From: Deltaproteobacteria bacterium
Lineage (GTDB): Bacteria; Myxococcota_A; Polyangia; HGW-17; SLPX01
Reading direction: 5' to 3'
DNA length: 64,000 nt
NCBI GenBank assembly: GCA_021162935.1
Contig: JAGGXR010000084.1
Location: forward strand, 1-64,000
Part shown: piece by piece, positions 54,534 to 63,202 of the stretch
Layout of the letters: every line of letters starts with the position of its first letter
Numbering within the stretch: position 1 is the stretch's first letter
Notes under the pieces: model-generated
Seen by the model: the letters and a program-made list of their open reading frames with translations, nothing else
What the model was told of the DNA's origin: nothing
The model's database searches: none
Position numbers and translations under genes: made by a program

Positions 54534-56804
54534 CTACAATGGTTGGAGGAATCGGGCCACGATGGTCTTGAGGCCGTATCTTGGAAAGAACACGGCGACC
54601 TTTTCGTCCGGTGGCGTTCCGGTCCAGGCAGTCACCGTGCCCACGCCGAACTTGGGATGGGAGACCTCCATGCCGGCGACCCATCGTCCCTTGGCTTTCT
54701 TGCCGCTCCTTGCGGAACCACGGGTCGCTGCTCGTGGGGGCGCATCGGGGATGGCGTCTTTTGGCGGACGCCGACGGCGTTCGGCTTGCCAGGGCCGGTT
54801 TTGTCCCCAGCCTCGGCTTTGGCCTTGGGACCTGTCATCGAGGGGGATGCGGCCTCGGCCTGACCTTCCGGAACGGGTCAGGATTTCGGCCGGAATTTCC
54901 TCCAGGAATCGGGCTGGCTCGTTGTACCTGGTCTGACCCATCAGGGTGCGTTCGTTCGCCCTGGTGAGGTGGAGCTTCTGTTTGGCCCTGGTGAACGCGA
55001 CGTAGGCGAGCCGGCGCTCTTCCTCCACGTCGTCTTCGATGACGGATCGAAAGTGGGGCAGCAACCCTTCTTCGAGCCCGCAGACCACCACCTCTTCGAA
55101 TTCCAGGCCCTTGGCCGCGTGCACGGTCATCAAGGTGACCCCTTCGCCCAAAGCGTCCGTTTGATCCACGTCCGAGGTCAGGGCCACCTGCTCCAAGAAG
55201 CCTACCAGGGTTGGCTCTTGGGACTGATTTTCGGCGTCTTCTTCGTAGCTTCGAATACTGCCCACCATTTCAGCGAGGTTTTCGACGCGGGACCGTGCTT
55301 CTTCGGTGCCCTGGGCTGCGAGCTGTTGGGTGTAGCCCGTGCGTGCGAGCACCGCTTCTGCCAGGTCTGCCGGCCCCAGGTCCTTTGCCAGTTCAGCCAG
55401 TCCGTCCATGAGGGCCACGAAGGAGGCCACCTTCTTTCTGGCCCCTGTGCCGAGGAGTCCGGCGGAAGGAGAAGCAGCGCTGCGACAAACATCGAGGGCC
55501 GCCGTGTTTTTTTGATCCGCCAGGTCGAAAATCCGTTTGACCGTGGTTGCGCCGATGCCGCGTTTGGGTTGGTTGATGATCCGGTGCAGGTCCATGTCGC
55601 TGGCCGGATTATTCAGGAGCCGCAGGTAGGCCACCAGGTCCTTGATTTCCGCTCGGTCGTAGAACCGGATGCCGCCGACGATGCGATAGGGAATCTGTTT
55701 CGAACGCAGCGCTTCTTCGAGCACGCGGGACTGGGCATGGATTCGGTAGAACACGGCCAGGTTCGAGGCGCGTCCCTGCTGTTTGAGATGCTGGGCGATG
55801 CGGGCCACGTATTCCGCCTCCATCCGTTCGTCGGCGGCCACGAAGTAGTCGATGTCATCGCCGTCGCCCGCAGCCGTCCACATGGTCTTTTCGGTCCGCT
55901 GTCGGTTGTTGGAGATGAGTGCCGAGGCGGCTTTCAGGATTGTGCCCGTCGATCGATAATTCTGTTCCAACTTCACCACCGTGGCCCCCGGATGGTCGTC
56001 TTCGAAGTCCACGATGTTGGAGATGTCGGCCCCGCGCCAGGAATAGATGGACTGGTCGTCGTCTCCCACGACGCACAGGTTGCCCGTGTGTTCGGCCAAT
56101 CTGGCGGCCAGCAGGTACTGGACGCGATTGGTGTCCTGGAATTCGTCCACGAGGAGGTGGGTCCAACGTTTTGCCCAGCCTTCGCCCGCTGTCTGGTCTT
56201 CGGTGATGACCTTCAGGGCGAGCCCGAGCAGGTCGGAAAAATCCACGGCGTTCGCACGGAGCAACCGTTCCTGGTAGACTTTCCAGGCGCGTTTCACCTC
56301 GTCTTCGAGCGGGCTGGTCGTGTCCAGATCGTCGGGGCCTTCGTTGCGGCCCTTCATGAGCCCGATGAGGTGGATGGCCGACGACGGTGTCGCCGCACCA
56401 CCCTTGAGTCTCAAATCGTTGAACACCTGTTTCATGAGACGCTTCTGATCGTCTCCATCGTAGATGCTAAACTCGGCCGTCAAACCAACGCGTTCGGCCG
56501 ATTGGCGCAGAATGCGGGCACAGGAGCTGTGGAAGGTCCGCACCCAGATGGAGCGGGCCTCGTCGCCCACGAGCCGGTACACGCGTTCTTTCATTTCGGC
56601 GGCCGCTTTGTTCGTGAAGGTGACAGCCAGGATCTTCCAGGGCGCCACGCCCTGCTCGATGAGGTAGGCGATGCGGTTCGTGATCACTCGGGTTTTGCCC
56701 GAGCCGGCGCCTGCGAGCACGAGCAGAGCCCCTCCTTCGGTGGTCACTGCTTTGTGTTGGGCCGCGTTCAAGCCTTCCAGGATGCGTTCCGTGCGATCGG
56801 TCAT
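54534..56804 (-). CDS. UvrD/PcrA-family superfamily 1 DNA helicase
   Basis: A 756-residue 3'-5' helicase for excision repair or replication restart. Motifs: AGAGSGKTRVITNRIAYL (Walker A), FHSSCARILRQ, DEFQDTNRVQ (II), GDDDQSIYSWRGA (III), KLEQNYRSTG (IV), VHAAKGLEFEEV (V), RLAYVAFTRAK (VI). The C-terminal tail (GMEVSHPKFGVGTVTAW) is the PcrA-type RNA-polymerase-binding end. The start at 56804 begins MTDRTERILEGLNAAQ; an upstream ATG is less likely. A 15-bp palindrome lies ~120 bases upstream. Confidence 0.94.
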   Translation of the reverse strand: MTDRTERILEGLNAAQHKAVTTEGGALLVLAGAGSGKTRVITNRIAYLIEQGVAPWKILAVTFTNKAAAEMKERVYRLVGDEARSIWVRTFHSSCARILRQSAERVGLTAEFSIYDGDDQKRLMKQVFNDLRLKGGAATPSSAIHLIGLMKGRNEGPDDLDTTSPLEDEVKRAWKVYQERLLRANAVDFSDLLGLALKVITEDQTAGEGWAKRWTHLLVDEFQDTNRVQYLLAARLAEHTGNLCVVGDDDQSIYSWRGADISNIVDFEDDHPGATVVKLEQNYRSTGTILKAASALISNNRQRTEKTMWTAAGDGDDIDYFVAADERMEAEYVARIAQHLKQQGRASNLAVFYRIHAQSRVLEEALRSKQIPYRIVGGIRFYDRAEIKDLVAYLRLLNNPASDMDLHRIINQPKRGIGATTVKRIFDLADQKNTAALDVCRSAASPSAGLLGTGARKKVASFVALMDGLAELAKDLGPADLAEAVLARTGYTQQLAAQGTEEARSRVENLAEMVGSIRSYEEDAENQSQEPTLVGFLEQVALTSDVDQTDALGEGVTLMTVHAAKGLEFEEVVVCGLEEGLLPHFRSVIEDDVEEERRLAYVAFTRAKQKLHLTRANERTLMGQTRYNEPARFLEEIPAEILTRSGRSGRGRIPLDDRSQGQSRGWGQNRPWQAERRRRPPKDAIPDAPPRAATRGSARSGKKAKGRWVAGMEVSHPKFGVGTVTAWTGTPPDEKVAVFFPRYGLKTIVARFLQPL

Positions 56805-56922
56805 GGTGTCGATGTCTCGTCCTTTTTCGGATTCAGCGTTCCTCGTTCGTGCATGTCTCGCCACCGTCGACGGGGCGGAGGCGGTGCTCGTCGCGTTCTC
56901 GATGGCCGCAGGGGTGCCGGTC

Positions 56923-56958
56923 GCGTGTTATTTTTACTGGGTAGTAAAAATAACACGC
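56923..56958. repeat. Perfect 15-bp inverted repeat (possible operator or terminator)
   Basis: GCGTGTTATTTTTAC and its exact reverse complement are separated by a 6-base loop (TGGGTA), an AT-rich island in GC-rich DNA. Position upstream of uvrD fits an operator; the T/A tracts would also suit a bidirectional terminator. Confidence 0.7.
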
Positions 56959-56973
56959 TGTCCCGGCATGACT

Positions 56974-57005
56974 GGGTCCCAGCGTCATGGGGTCCCAGCG
57001 TCATG
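56974..57005. repeat. 16-bp tandem repeat
   Basis: GGGTCCCAGCGTCATG starts at 56974 and is repeated at 56990, followed by a degraded third copy (GGATCGCAGCATCA). Confidence 0.7.
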
Positions 57006-57395
57006 GGATCGCAGCATCAAGCCGTTTCGGTGCACGACGTGACAGGCAGCATGGAGGTCGACGGCGATCTTGTCAACGGGAAGTCATGCGCGGCGCAGGC
57101 CCGATCGTCGTCCGGCCTGGGCGCACGTAGGCGCGGCGGCGGCCAGGCTCAGGCCATGAACAACTCCAGCGCTGCGGCGACCTCGCCGCATTCACCGCGG
57201 GTTTGAAGTAGCGCTGGCGTTTCTGGTCTGCACTGTAGCGGTTGTGAGGCGAGTCCTGATCTGCGTCACCCTTTCGCGAGGGGCTTTCAGCCTCCTTGTT
57301 TGCCACCCTTAGAGCCAAATGGGAAGATCGAGGATTGAGGAAGAAGACCAGGCCGCGCAGTGATTTGTGATAAATTCGATGGGCTCCCTACGCCA

Positions 57396-58514
57396 TCACA
57401 TGGTGTCCCAAGCCGCCGAGCGTAGGTACATGCATCGGCCGTTTAGCATGGGAGTGTACTGGTCATCTTCCATTTCGAAGAAAACGACATCCGAGAGAGA
57501 ACCAGCGGACTGGTTGGGCTTAGCTCCCATCCGGTCTATGGTGACGATGCCGCTGACCGGACGGAAATGCGAGGGGACACAATTCGACGAGCCCGTGCCG
57601 TCTTCGACCAGCATCAAACATTGCTCGCACGTGTCGGGGTCGTCATTGGGAACCGCTGCCAGGTCGAAGGTGCCAGTGTCGTCTTCAGTAAAGGACATGT
57701 CTATGCGATCCAAGCAGCTCTGCATGCCTGTCCCGGGAGAATAAAAGGAATTGATGATTGATTCCCAGTCATCGCCGGGGTCGGGTGTGAATCCGTCGAC
57801 AGTTATGATCTCGCAACCTTCGGACAGGCTGTTCCACTCTACATGGTCCAGGAGCAGGCATGTACCGTCGTCCATGGGCACCATATTCCCGTGGTCGTCG
57901 ATGAAAGCCTCCACCAGCACCACGTCCCTCAGGGAACCCTTGCTTTGGTTGTCGGCTAGCCCACCGCCACTGGCCGAGAGTTCCAAAACTCCTTGCTGTG
58001 CAACAAACAATTTCTCGTTCGGCCCCTGCTCGTCCTGCTTTACGTACACCATGGACGAGTTTTCGGATAGGGACAGGTCGTAAGTGCCTCGTTTGTTGAT
58101 GACCACCTGCGGCCCGTGATACTTGTCGACTCGATCAATATAAACAAAATCTGCCAAACCCCTTGCCCCAATGCCGGGATTGATGAATCCGAGCAGCAGC
58201 CATTCGTAGTCATAGTCACTGTCGGGCTCCAGATCGCCCACGTTGATAGGGATGCAGTTCCGAGCGCAGTCGGGATCGGGACCGGCACACAGCCCCGCGT
58301 CGATGAGCCTCTGATCGCATTCACCGTCACCGTACCACCCATATTTCTCGCAGTAGTCCACGCCGTCGTCCGCCTTGCCAATGCTGCGGACTTCGTCCTT
58401 CGTGACGGCCGAGCCCTCGTTTTCGGTCCCCGAGTTCATTGCGCAGGCAGATACGAGCAGACCAACAGAAGCCATGATTACCGTCCATCGTATCATGTGA
58501 TTGGTCACCTTCAT
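57396..58514 (-). CDS. Hypothetical lipoprotein
   Basis: A 372-residue lipoprotein; the ATG at 58514 follows AAGGAGATGGGCA. Lipobox LLVSAC. The mature part begins with a Ser/Asp/Glu region, an acidic Cys segment (YCEKYGWYGDGECDQRLIDAGLCAGPDPDC), then beta-rich sequence in two related halves: DVVLVEAFIDDHGNMVPMDDGTCLLLDHVEW and DVVFFEMEDDQYTPMLNGRCMYLRSAAW, each preceded by a GSL motif. No known catalytic motif. It resembles the first envelope lipoproteins in style. Nothing lies within 300 bases upstream on the same strand. Confidence 0.75.
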   Translation of the reverse strand: MKVTNHMIRWTVIMASVGLLVSACAMNSGTENEGSAVTKDEVRSIGKADDGVDYCEKYGWYGDGECDQRLIDAGLCAGPDPDCARNCIPINVGDLEPDSDYDYEWLLLGFINPGIGARGLADFVYIDRVDKYHGPQVVINKRGTYDLSLSENSSMVYVKQDEQGPNEKLFVAQQGVLELSASGGGLADNQSKGSLRDVVLVEAFIDDHGNMVPMDDGTCLLLDHVEWNSLSEGCEIITVDGFTPDPGDDWESIINSFYSPGTGMQSCLDRIDMSFTEDDTGTFDLAAVPNDDPDTCEQCLMLVEDGTGSSNCVPSHFRPVSGIVTIDRMGAKPNQSAGSLSDVVFFEMEDDQYTPMLNGRCMYLRSAAWDTM

Positions 58515-58849
58515 TGCCCATCTCCTTTCGATCGTCATATGTCTTCTTTTCGTTCGGTTCGCCCAAAGGAGTTTGCAAGACGCGTGCCAGGAGGTGTCTG
58601 CAGGGGGCCATGTTGGACATTTGGCTTCCGGGGCCCGTTTGCGGCCTCATATTTTTGGCTCGCATCCAGATGAGAGACACCGTGTGGCTACTCGAATTGC
58701 CGGTTTGGGGGGACGGGTGGCAACGCGACGAGCCAAGCCCTTGTCTCGTCGCTTGCCCACGTTTGCCTGGCCACCACCCTGGGTCAGACTCAGCCCCTAT
58801 CACTTACAATAAAGGATTTAGGACCATCCGGAAGCGATGGTAGTGATCC
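58515..58849. other. Intergenic region upstream of the lipoprotein gene
   Basis: About 335 bases between the lipoprotein start and the transposase remnant. I see no gene, terminator or promoter I can defend. Confidence 0.35.
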
Positions 58850-59569
58850 GCCTCAGGAACAGTTTTTTTGCAATGGGGGCTGCTGCTGGAAGAGTTGGCA
58901 GTGGCTGATATCGGTCAAAGTCACGGGCTTGTCCGTCAGGCCCGCCGCCATGGCGGGTGTGCGGTAGGTCTTCCCACCCTAGGCGTCGGCGACGGTCAGT
59001 CCACGGTTGACGCGGCAAGAGTCGCATAGACCAGGTCGGACCGCGGGATCGTATGCGGCTTCGGCGGCCTACCCGCCTTCTATATTTTTTTCCACAAACG
59101 ACCTTTTCTCGTCGAGTTGGACTTCATGCACGTCCACCGCCCGTACGTGCTGCTCATGCCATCGCTTGAAATGTTCGCCCAACCGCCGCGTCAGACGAAT
59201 GACCGTCTCCTCTTGAGCGTGGCAAAGCCGCCCGGTCTGCCCCGCCCCGCATCCGTCGGCCACATGGTGCAGGATATCAAAGGCTTTTTCCTCGTAGATC
59301 CGCAGATTGAACAGCGGCGTCCCCTTGCGCTCCGAGAACTCCTCCCCGCAATCATGGCAGTGCAAGTACCGGGTCGTGCCGCCCCCACACCAGTAGCGAA
59401 TGCTCAGCCCCTTGTTGCCCTCCCCAACGGCAGAAGGACACTCCGGGTTCGGGCACCGAAGCGACGACAACGGTCGGTCTCGAAGCAGCGCCAGACGTTC
59501 GTGATTTGAATCTCTCATCTCATCGGTCTGTCCCATCGCCGGCTCCCTGTCGATCCCCGATCCCAGCAC
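58850..59569 (-). pseudogene. IS1-like transposase remnant
   Basis: The first part (59069-59569) keeps a 166-residue frame with zinc Cys pairs (CPNPECP, CHDCGEEF), FSERKGTPLFNLRIYEEKAFDIL, a helix-turn-helix-like ETVIRLTRRLGEHFKRW and VQLDEKRSFV, matching the N-terminal half of IS1-like transposases. The frame then stops (IEGG stop). Past it, another frame reads YRTPAMAAGLTDKPVTLTD, the family C-terminus, but carries a TAG before it. With the stop and frame change, this is a dead element. I found no terminal inverted repeats or target duplication. Confidence 0.65.
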
Positions 59570-59861
59570 GGATCACCACCGAAATTTCAGACTGTCGTTT
59601 TTTGAAGATGCTCGACAAACGTCTGCGAATTCAGACCTTGAGCCAGCGAGGCTCACTCACAAATCAATCCTGATTGAGGGGGCAGGTCGCGTTGAAAAAA
59701 ACCTGGGCTTGTGTTCTACTTGTACCTGGGAGGTCTGTCGCCGTGTCGTATCAGCATAGAGGGCGTTTGAAATTGGTATACGTGGCAATCTCATGCCTAC
59801 TGGGAGGGAGGGTGGTTTGTCTTTCCTATCCCTTGAACGAGAGAAGAGAGGGGGGCTGGCG

Positions 59862-61472
59862 ATGAAGAAGTCAGTTTTTCTGGGCCTGGGGGTTCTGTGC
59901 GCAGCTGCTTGTTTCGGCTGCGACGGCATGATCGGGGGTGACTTCGGCGGCGACGGCATGGTCGGGGGTGACTTCGGTGCCGACGGCATGATCGGGCGTG
60001 ACGGTGGCATAGATGCGTGTGAGCCCGGTACGGTCATTTGCGTGGATGGCACTGTCGGAAGCTGTTCTGCGGATGGTGTCGCGGTGCCTGGTGAGCCCTG
60101 TGAGTTCGGCTGCGATGATTCGCAGACAGTGGCCAGGTGCTTCAGTTGTCAGGTGGATGCGCAGTGGTGTGAGGGCGATGATCTGCTGACTTGTGTCAGT
60201 GGCTACGTTTCCGATGCGAGCAGGGAAACGTGTCCTCTGGGCTGTTTGTCTAATGATGGCGCGCATTGTCGGGAGTTGGGTGCACACGCGGTGTTCTCGC
60301 TAGGGGATTTTCTCGCGGATGGCACTTTGGCCTTCAGTCAAGAAATGCAGTTGGGTGCTGGCATCCATACGATCGACACGGACGAGTTCACGATCGATTC
60401 TGTTTCCTGGAGTGATCAGGCGATCGTCATTCAGGGTCAAGACGCCCCTGATGTTGCGGTCTTCGCCTGCGCAAACTTTCATCTCGTCGAGGGAGGAACG
60501 CTGCGGGCCATTGGGAGTCGCCCCCTGGCCATCGTTGCACGCGACACCCTGCAAGTTGACGGGATCATCGACGTCAGTGCACGCCTGACCGAACTCGGTG
60601 TTGGCAAATATGAAGACTGGAGCACGCCTGGACCGGGTGGTTTTTCCGGTGGAGCGCTTGGAGAGTCGGGGCAGGGAGGCTGCGGAGGGCAGCCTGGCGA
60701 AACAACCACCTGGGGATCTGGCAGTGGTGCGGGAGGATTCGGCGGTCCGGGTGGACGCGGGGCCAATCGCACCGAAAGTCCGGCACATCCATACTTCTTT
60801 CCCGGAGGTCCCGGCGGGGGAGTCTGCGGAAACGCCTCTCTGATTCCTCTTATGGGCGGAAGTGGCGGTGGTGGGGGAGAACCCACGAGTCAATCGCCCA
60901 CCGGCGACGCGGTGCACGCATCGTCTGCTGGCGGTGGAGGCGGTGGTGCGGTGTTGTTGGCGGCGGGGGCCACGGTGCAGATTTCTTCTACTGGAGGAGT
61001 CAGCGCTGCCGGTGGCGGCGGCGCTGTATGCGCCAACTCGGGTGGCGCCGGCGGCGGTGCCGGCGGTGGGATTCTCATCGAGGCGCCTTATGTCAGTCTG
61101 GCTGGCTTCGTGGCCGCAAACGGAGGAGGTGGCGCGGAAGGCGACTGCACTTGAGCGAGCGATGATGTTGGCCGGTCTGGCCAACCAGGCAGAAATGACA
61201 GGCAGCAGGCAGCAGGTGCACCCGGTCTCAATTCGATTCCTTCAAGAGGGCCAGGTGGCAATGGTGGGGCTGGAGCGATCGCGGCGGGCGATCAAGGTCC
61301 GGATACCTACACGGACGCCACGGGCGGTGGCGGCGGTGGTGTTGGGCGGATACGGATAAACAGCCTGTCCGAAGGCTTGAGCATCGAAACCTCCGCCATC
61401 ATCAGCCCGAGCGACAATCCCGGGGTTTGCGATGGTCTGTGCTCAACTGGTGAGATAGAGTATCAGGACTAG
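59862..61472 (+). CDS. Gly-rich lipoprotein interrupted by one in-frame UGA (Sec candidate or nonsense)
   Basis: Start ATG at 59862 follows GAGAGGGGGG; lipobox LCAAAC (or FGC). The N-terminal head has three 10-residue repeats (30-bp units at 59922, 59952 and 59982), then a Cys-rich region, a beta region, and a long Gly-rich part. The frame meets TGA at 61152-61154, after 430 codons, and stays open in the same frame for another 105 codons to TAG at 61470-61472. The continuation ends with the usual family tail (GGGGGGVGRIRINSLSEG...). Without the TGA this would be a normal 536-codon gene. A hairpin (61167-61185) follows the TGA at 12 bases. It is either a selenoprotein, a nonsense mutation or a base-call error. 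Confidence 0.7.
59922..60011 (+). repeat. 30-bp tandem repeat at the start of the Gly-rich lipoprotein
   Basis: Units starting at 59922, 59952 and 59982 each begin GACGGCATG and encode DGMIGGDFGG-type decapeptides. The third is diverged at its end (GATCGGGCGTGAC). Confidence 0.8.
61167..61185 (+). promoter_or_regulatory. SECIS-like hairpin downstream of the in-frame UGA
   Basis: GTTGGCC (61167-61173), loop GGTCT (61174-61178), GGCCAAC (61179-61185) form a perfect 7-bp stem and 5-base loop. The loop begins 19 bases after the TGA. Bacterial SECIS elements have an apical loop with G in its first positions a similar distance past UGA; that of E. coli fdhF also presents GGUCU. This is a structural resemblance only. 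Confidence 0.45.
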
Positions 61473-61612
61473 GAGGGCATCATCACGCTGCAGTCGGGAT
61501 GCGTCTTTCTGGGCGCGCTCCATTGCCGAGAAACAGCAACTCAATGCTGACCTCCGCGAACGCCGAGGTCGAGGTGCTCGATGTCGGCTAGAGCGACGTG
61601 CCCGGGGCCGGG

Positions 61613-62031
61613 CTACTTGGCGCGATACTTCGGCGGCAGGTTGGCCTGGGGAACCTACTTGCACAGATCGCGAATCGCAACGAGGGCTTCGTCCTGATGA
61701 TCTGCTGCCCGCGTTTCCAAGTAGAGTTCGAGCGCGCGGCGACCTTGGCAAACGCGGTTACCGGATCGCGCTTGCGCTCGTAGATGACCGCCTCTTTGCG
61801 GAAGAGCTTCGCGGCGGCGCGCATCATTTCCTGGTAGTGGAATAGGCCTACGAGAATTTCGCTGTAGACCACGTCGCAGATCTCCCGCGGAACTCCGAAC
61901 AGATCATAGGTGCTGTCGCACTCGCGTAGAGCGGCGTCCAAGTTGCCGTTATCTCGCAGCTTCAACATGCGGGCCACGGCTTCGACAAACTGCCGAATGA
62001 ACCGCATCACGTAGTCCTGGTGAATCAACAA
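61613..62031 (-). pseudogene. Frameshifted small gene of a DUF6483-like family
   Basis: The start is an unaided TTG at 62031 or ATG at 62010. The protein begins HQDYVMRFIRQFVEAVARMLKLRDNGNLDAAL, close to the opening of a small helical family I recall as DUF6483. Around 61740 the frame must shift by one base: the following residues then read LELYLETRAADHQDEALVAIRDLCK, reach a TAG at 61657-61655, and continue as VPQANLPPKYRAK to another TAG at 61615-61613, which matches the family's C-terminus. One frameshift plus one stop mark it as a pseudogene; sequencing error is possible. It faces the Gly-rich lipoprotein gene. Confidence 0.55.
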
Positions 62032-62414
62032 ACCGCAGCGTAACCACGTTTGGCCGGTTGCCAAGTGACCGAGGTGAAGAGGGGCCTGCACGCGGGCAGC
62101 GGAATCTGGTACGAGCACGTCGATCAAGGAGCGGACGTTCCCGGCCTCGGCGTGTTCGCGATCCAGAGCTTCACAGTCGCCGCTGGCGCAACCTTGATCG
62201 GCTTGTAGGAATTTCACAAGTCCTTTTTCCGATCAAGACAACGCTCTCCGAAGTCCAAACTCGAATGTTACAACAGGCATTGGTTTTTAGTAAGGCCACC
62301 GATTTGGCTGGTTCCTGCGTTGTGGGCCGATGGCCGATCTGGTACTCTCTTTCCTCGTGGGTCAAGCGGGAATGGCTGCGTTGGTCGTTCCGTTGTTCCG
62401 ATCGAGGCGATTTG
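62032..62414. other. Intergenic region upstream of thiE
   Basis: About 380 bases. No convincing gene; I looked for a TPP riboswitch (CTGAGA and ACCTGAT signatures) and see none. A minus-strand frame continues from the DUF6483-like gene to a GTG at 62217 behind AAAAAGGA, which might be a longer version of that gene. Confidence 0.35.
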
Positions 62415-63104
62415 ATGGATCAAAGACAAGGTGAAGGTATCGGAGCCCTGCGGGCGCAGCGCGCCGATCGGTTTGCGGCGACGGACCTCTATCCGGTGAC
62501 GAGCGCGGCGTTTTCCGAGGGCAGGAGCACCGAGACCATGGTTCAGGCGTTCTTGGACGCTGGGGTGGGCCTGTTTCAGCTTCGAGAAAAGAATCTGACC
62601 AAGCTCGGCTACTATGAGTTGGCCCGTCGGGTTCGAGCCATGGTGCCTGCCGATGTGCTCATGTTTTGCAACGACCACATCGACGTGGCACTGGCGGTCG
62701 GGGCCGACGGGGTGCATCTCGGTCGCGACGACCTGCCCATCGAGGCAGCACGTCGGATTGCCCCCGATCTGCTCATCGGCGCGTCGGCGCACAATCTGGA
62801 CGAGGCGCTCGAAGCCGAGGCTGCGGGAGCCGATTACGTGAACATCGGGCCCATTTTCGCCACGCAGACCAAGGCGCACCTGACCGAGGGCCTCGGGCCC
62901 GCTGCCATCGTCGAGATCGGTTCGAAGCTGTCGGTGCCCTTTACGGTCATGGGAGGCATCAAGGAACACAATCTCGACCAGGTGCTGGAGGCGGAAGCCA
63001 GGCACATTGCGGTGGTCACCGCGGTCACCGCGGCCAAAGATCCGATGACCGCGGCCCGTCGCCTGCGGGATCGGATTCGATCCTGGCCCCAATCGGCGGG
63101 GTGA
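62415..63104 (+). CDS. thiE: Thiamine phosphate synthase
   Basis: Joins HMP-pyrophosphate and thiazole phosphate into thiamine phosphate. The 229-residue protein starts at ATG 62415 behind GAGG; earlier in-frame starts lie in non-coding sequence. TIM-barrel motifs are complete: LFQLREKNLT, LMFCNDHIDVALAVGADGVHLGRDDLP, IGASAHNLDEALEAEAAGADYVNIGPIFATQTK, FTVMGGIKEHNL. The phosphate-binding and substrate Thr/Lys are in the GPIF-TKT-like loop. No other thiamine gene is in the window and there is no riboswitch, so it may be constitutive. Confidence 0.92.
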   Translation: MDQRQGEGIGALRAQRADRFAATDLYPVTSAAFSEGRSTETMVQAFLDAGVGLFQLREKNLTKLGYYELARRVRAMVPADVLMFCNDHIDVALAVGADGVHLGRDDLPIEAARRIAPDLLIGASAHNLDEALEAEAAGADYVNIGPIFATQTKAHLTEGLGPAAIVEIGSKLSVPFTVMGGIKEHNLDQVLEAEARHIAVVTAVTAAKDPMTAARRLRDRIRSWPQSAG

Positions 63105-63202
63105 CCGGCTCATCCCCGTCAGCTCTTTTTGGCGTTTCATATCTGGAGGTGCTAGCATGACCCGACAGGGCGAGGCATCAGGGCCCTGTCGGAGGTCGGC
63201 CG

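Larger units (their letters stand above)
56805..57395. other. Upstream region of uvrD with palindrome and short repeats
   Basis: No gene I can support lies here. The interval holds an AT-rich 15-bp palindrome and a 16-bp tandem repeat just beside it, then low-information GC-rich DNA up to the next gene end. Confidence 0.4.

Noticed and set aside
57073-57318. 81-codon minus-strand frame upstream of uvrD
   Set aside because: No ribosome site, no domain, low-complexity Arg/Pro sequence; not supported as a gene.
61613-62031. The TAG in the DUF6483-like gene as a pyrrolysine codon
   Set aside because: No tRNA-Pyl or pyl gene is seen and the gene also needs a frameshift, so decay is simpler.
62032-62414. 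TPP riboswitch before thiE
   Set aside because: None of the conserved CTGAGA, ACCTGAT-like elements are visible in the upstream 380 bases.
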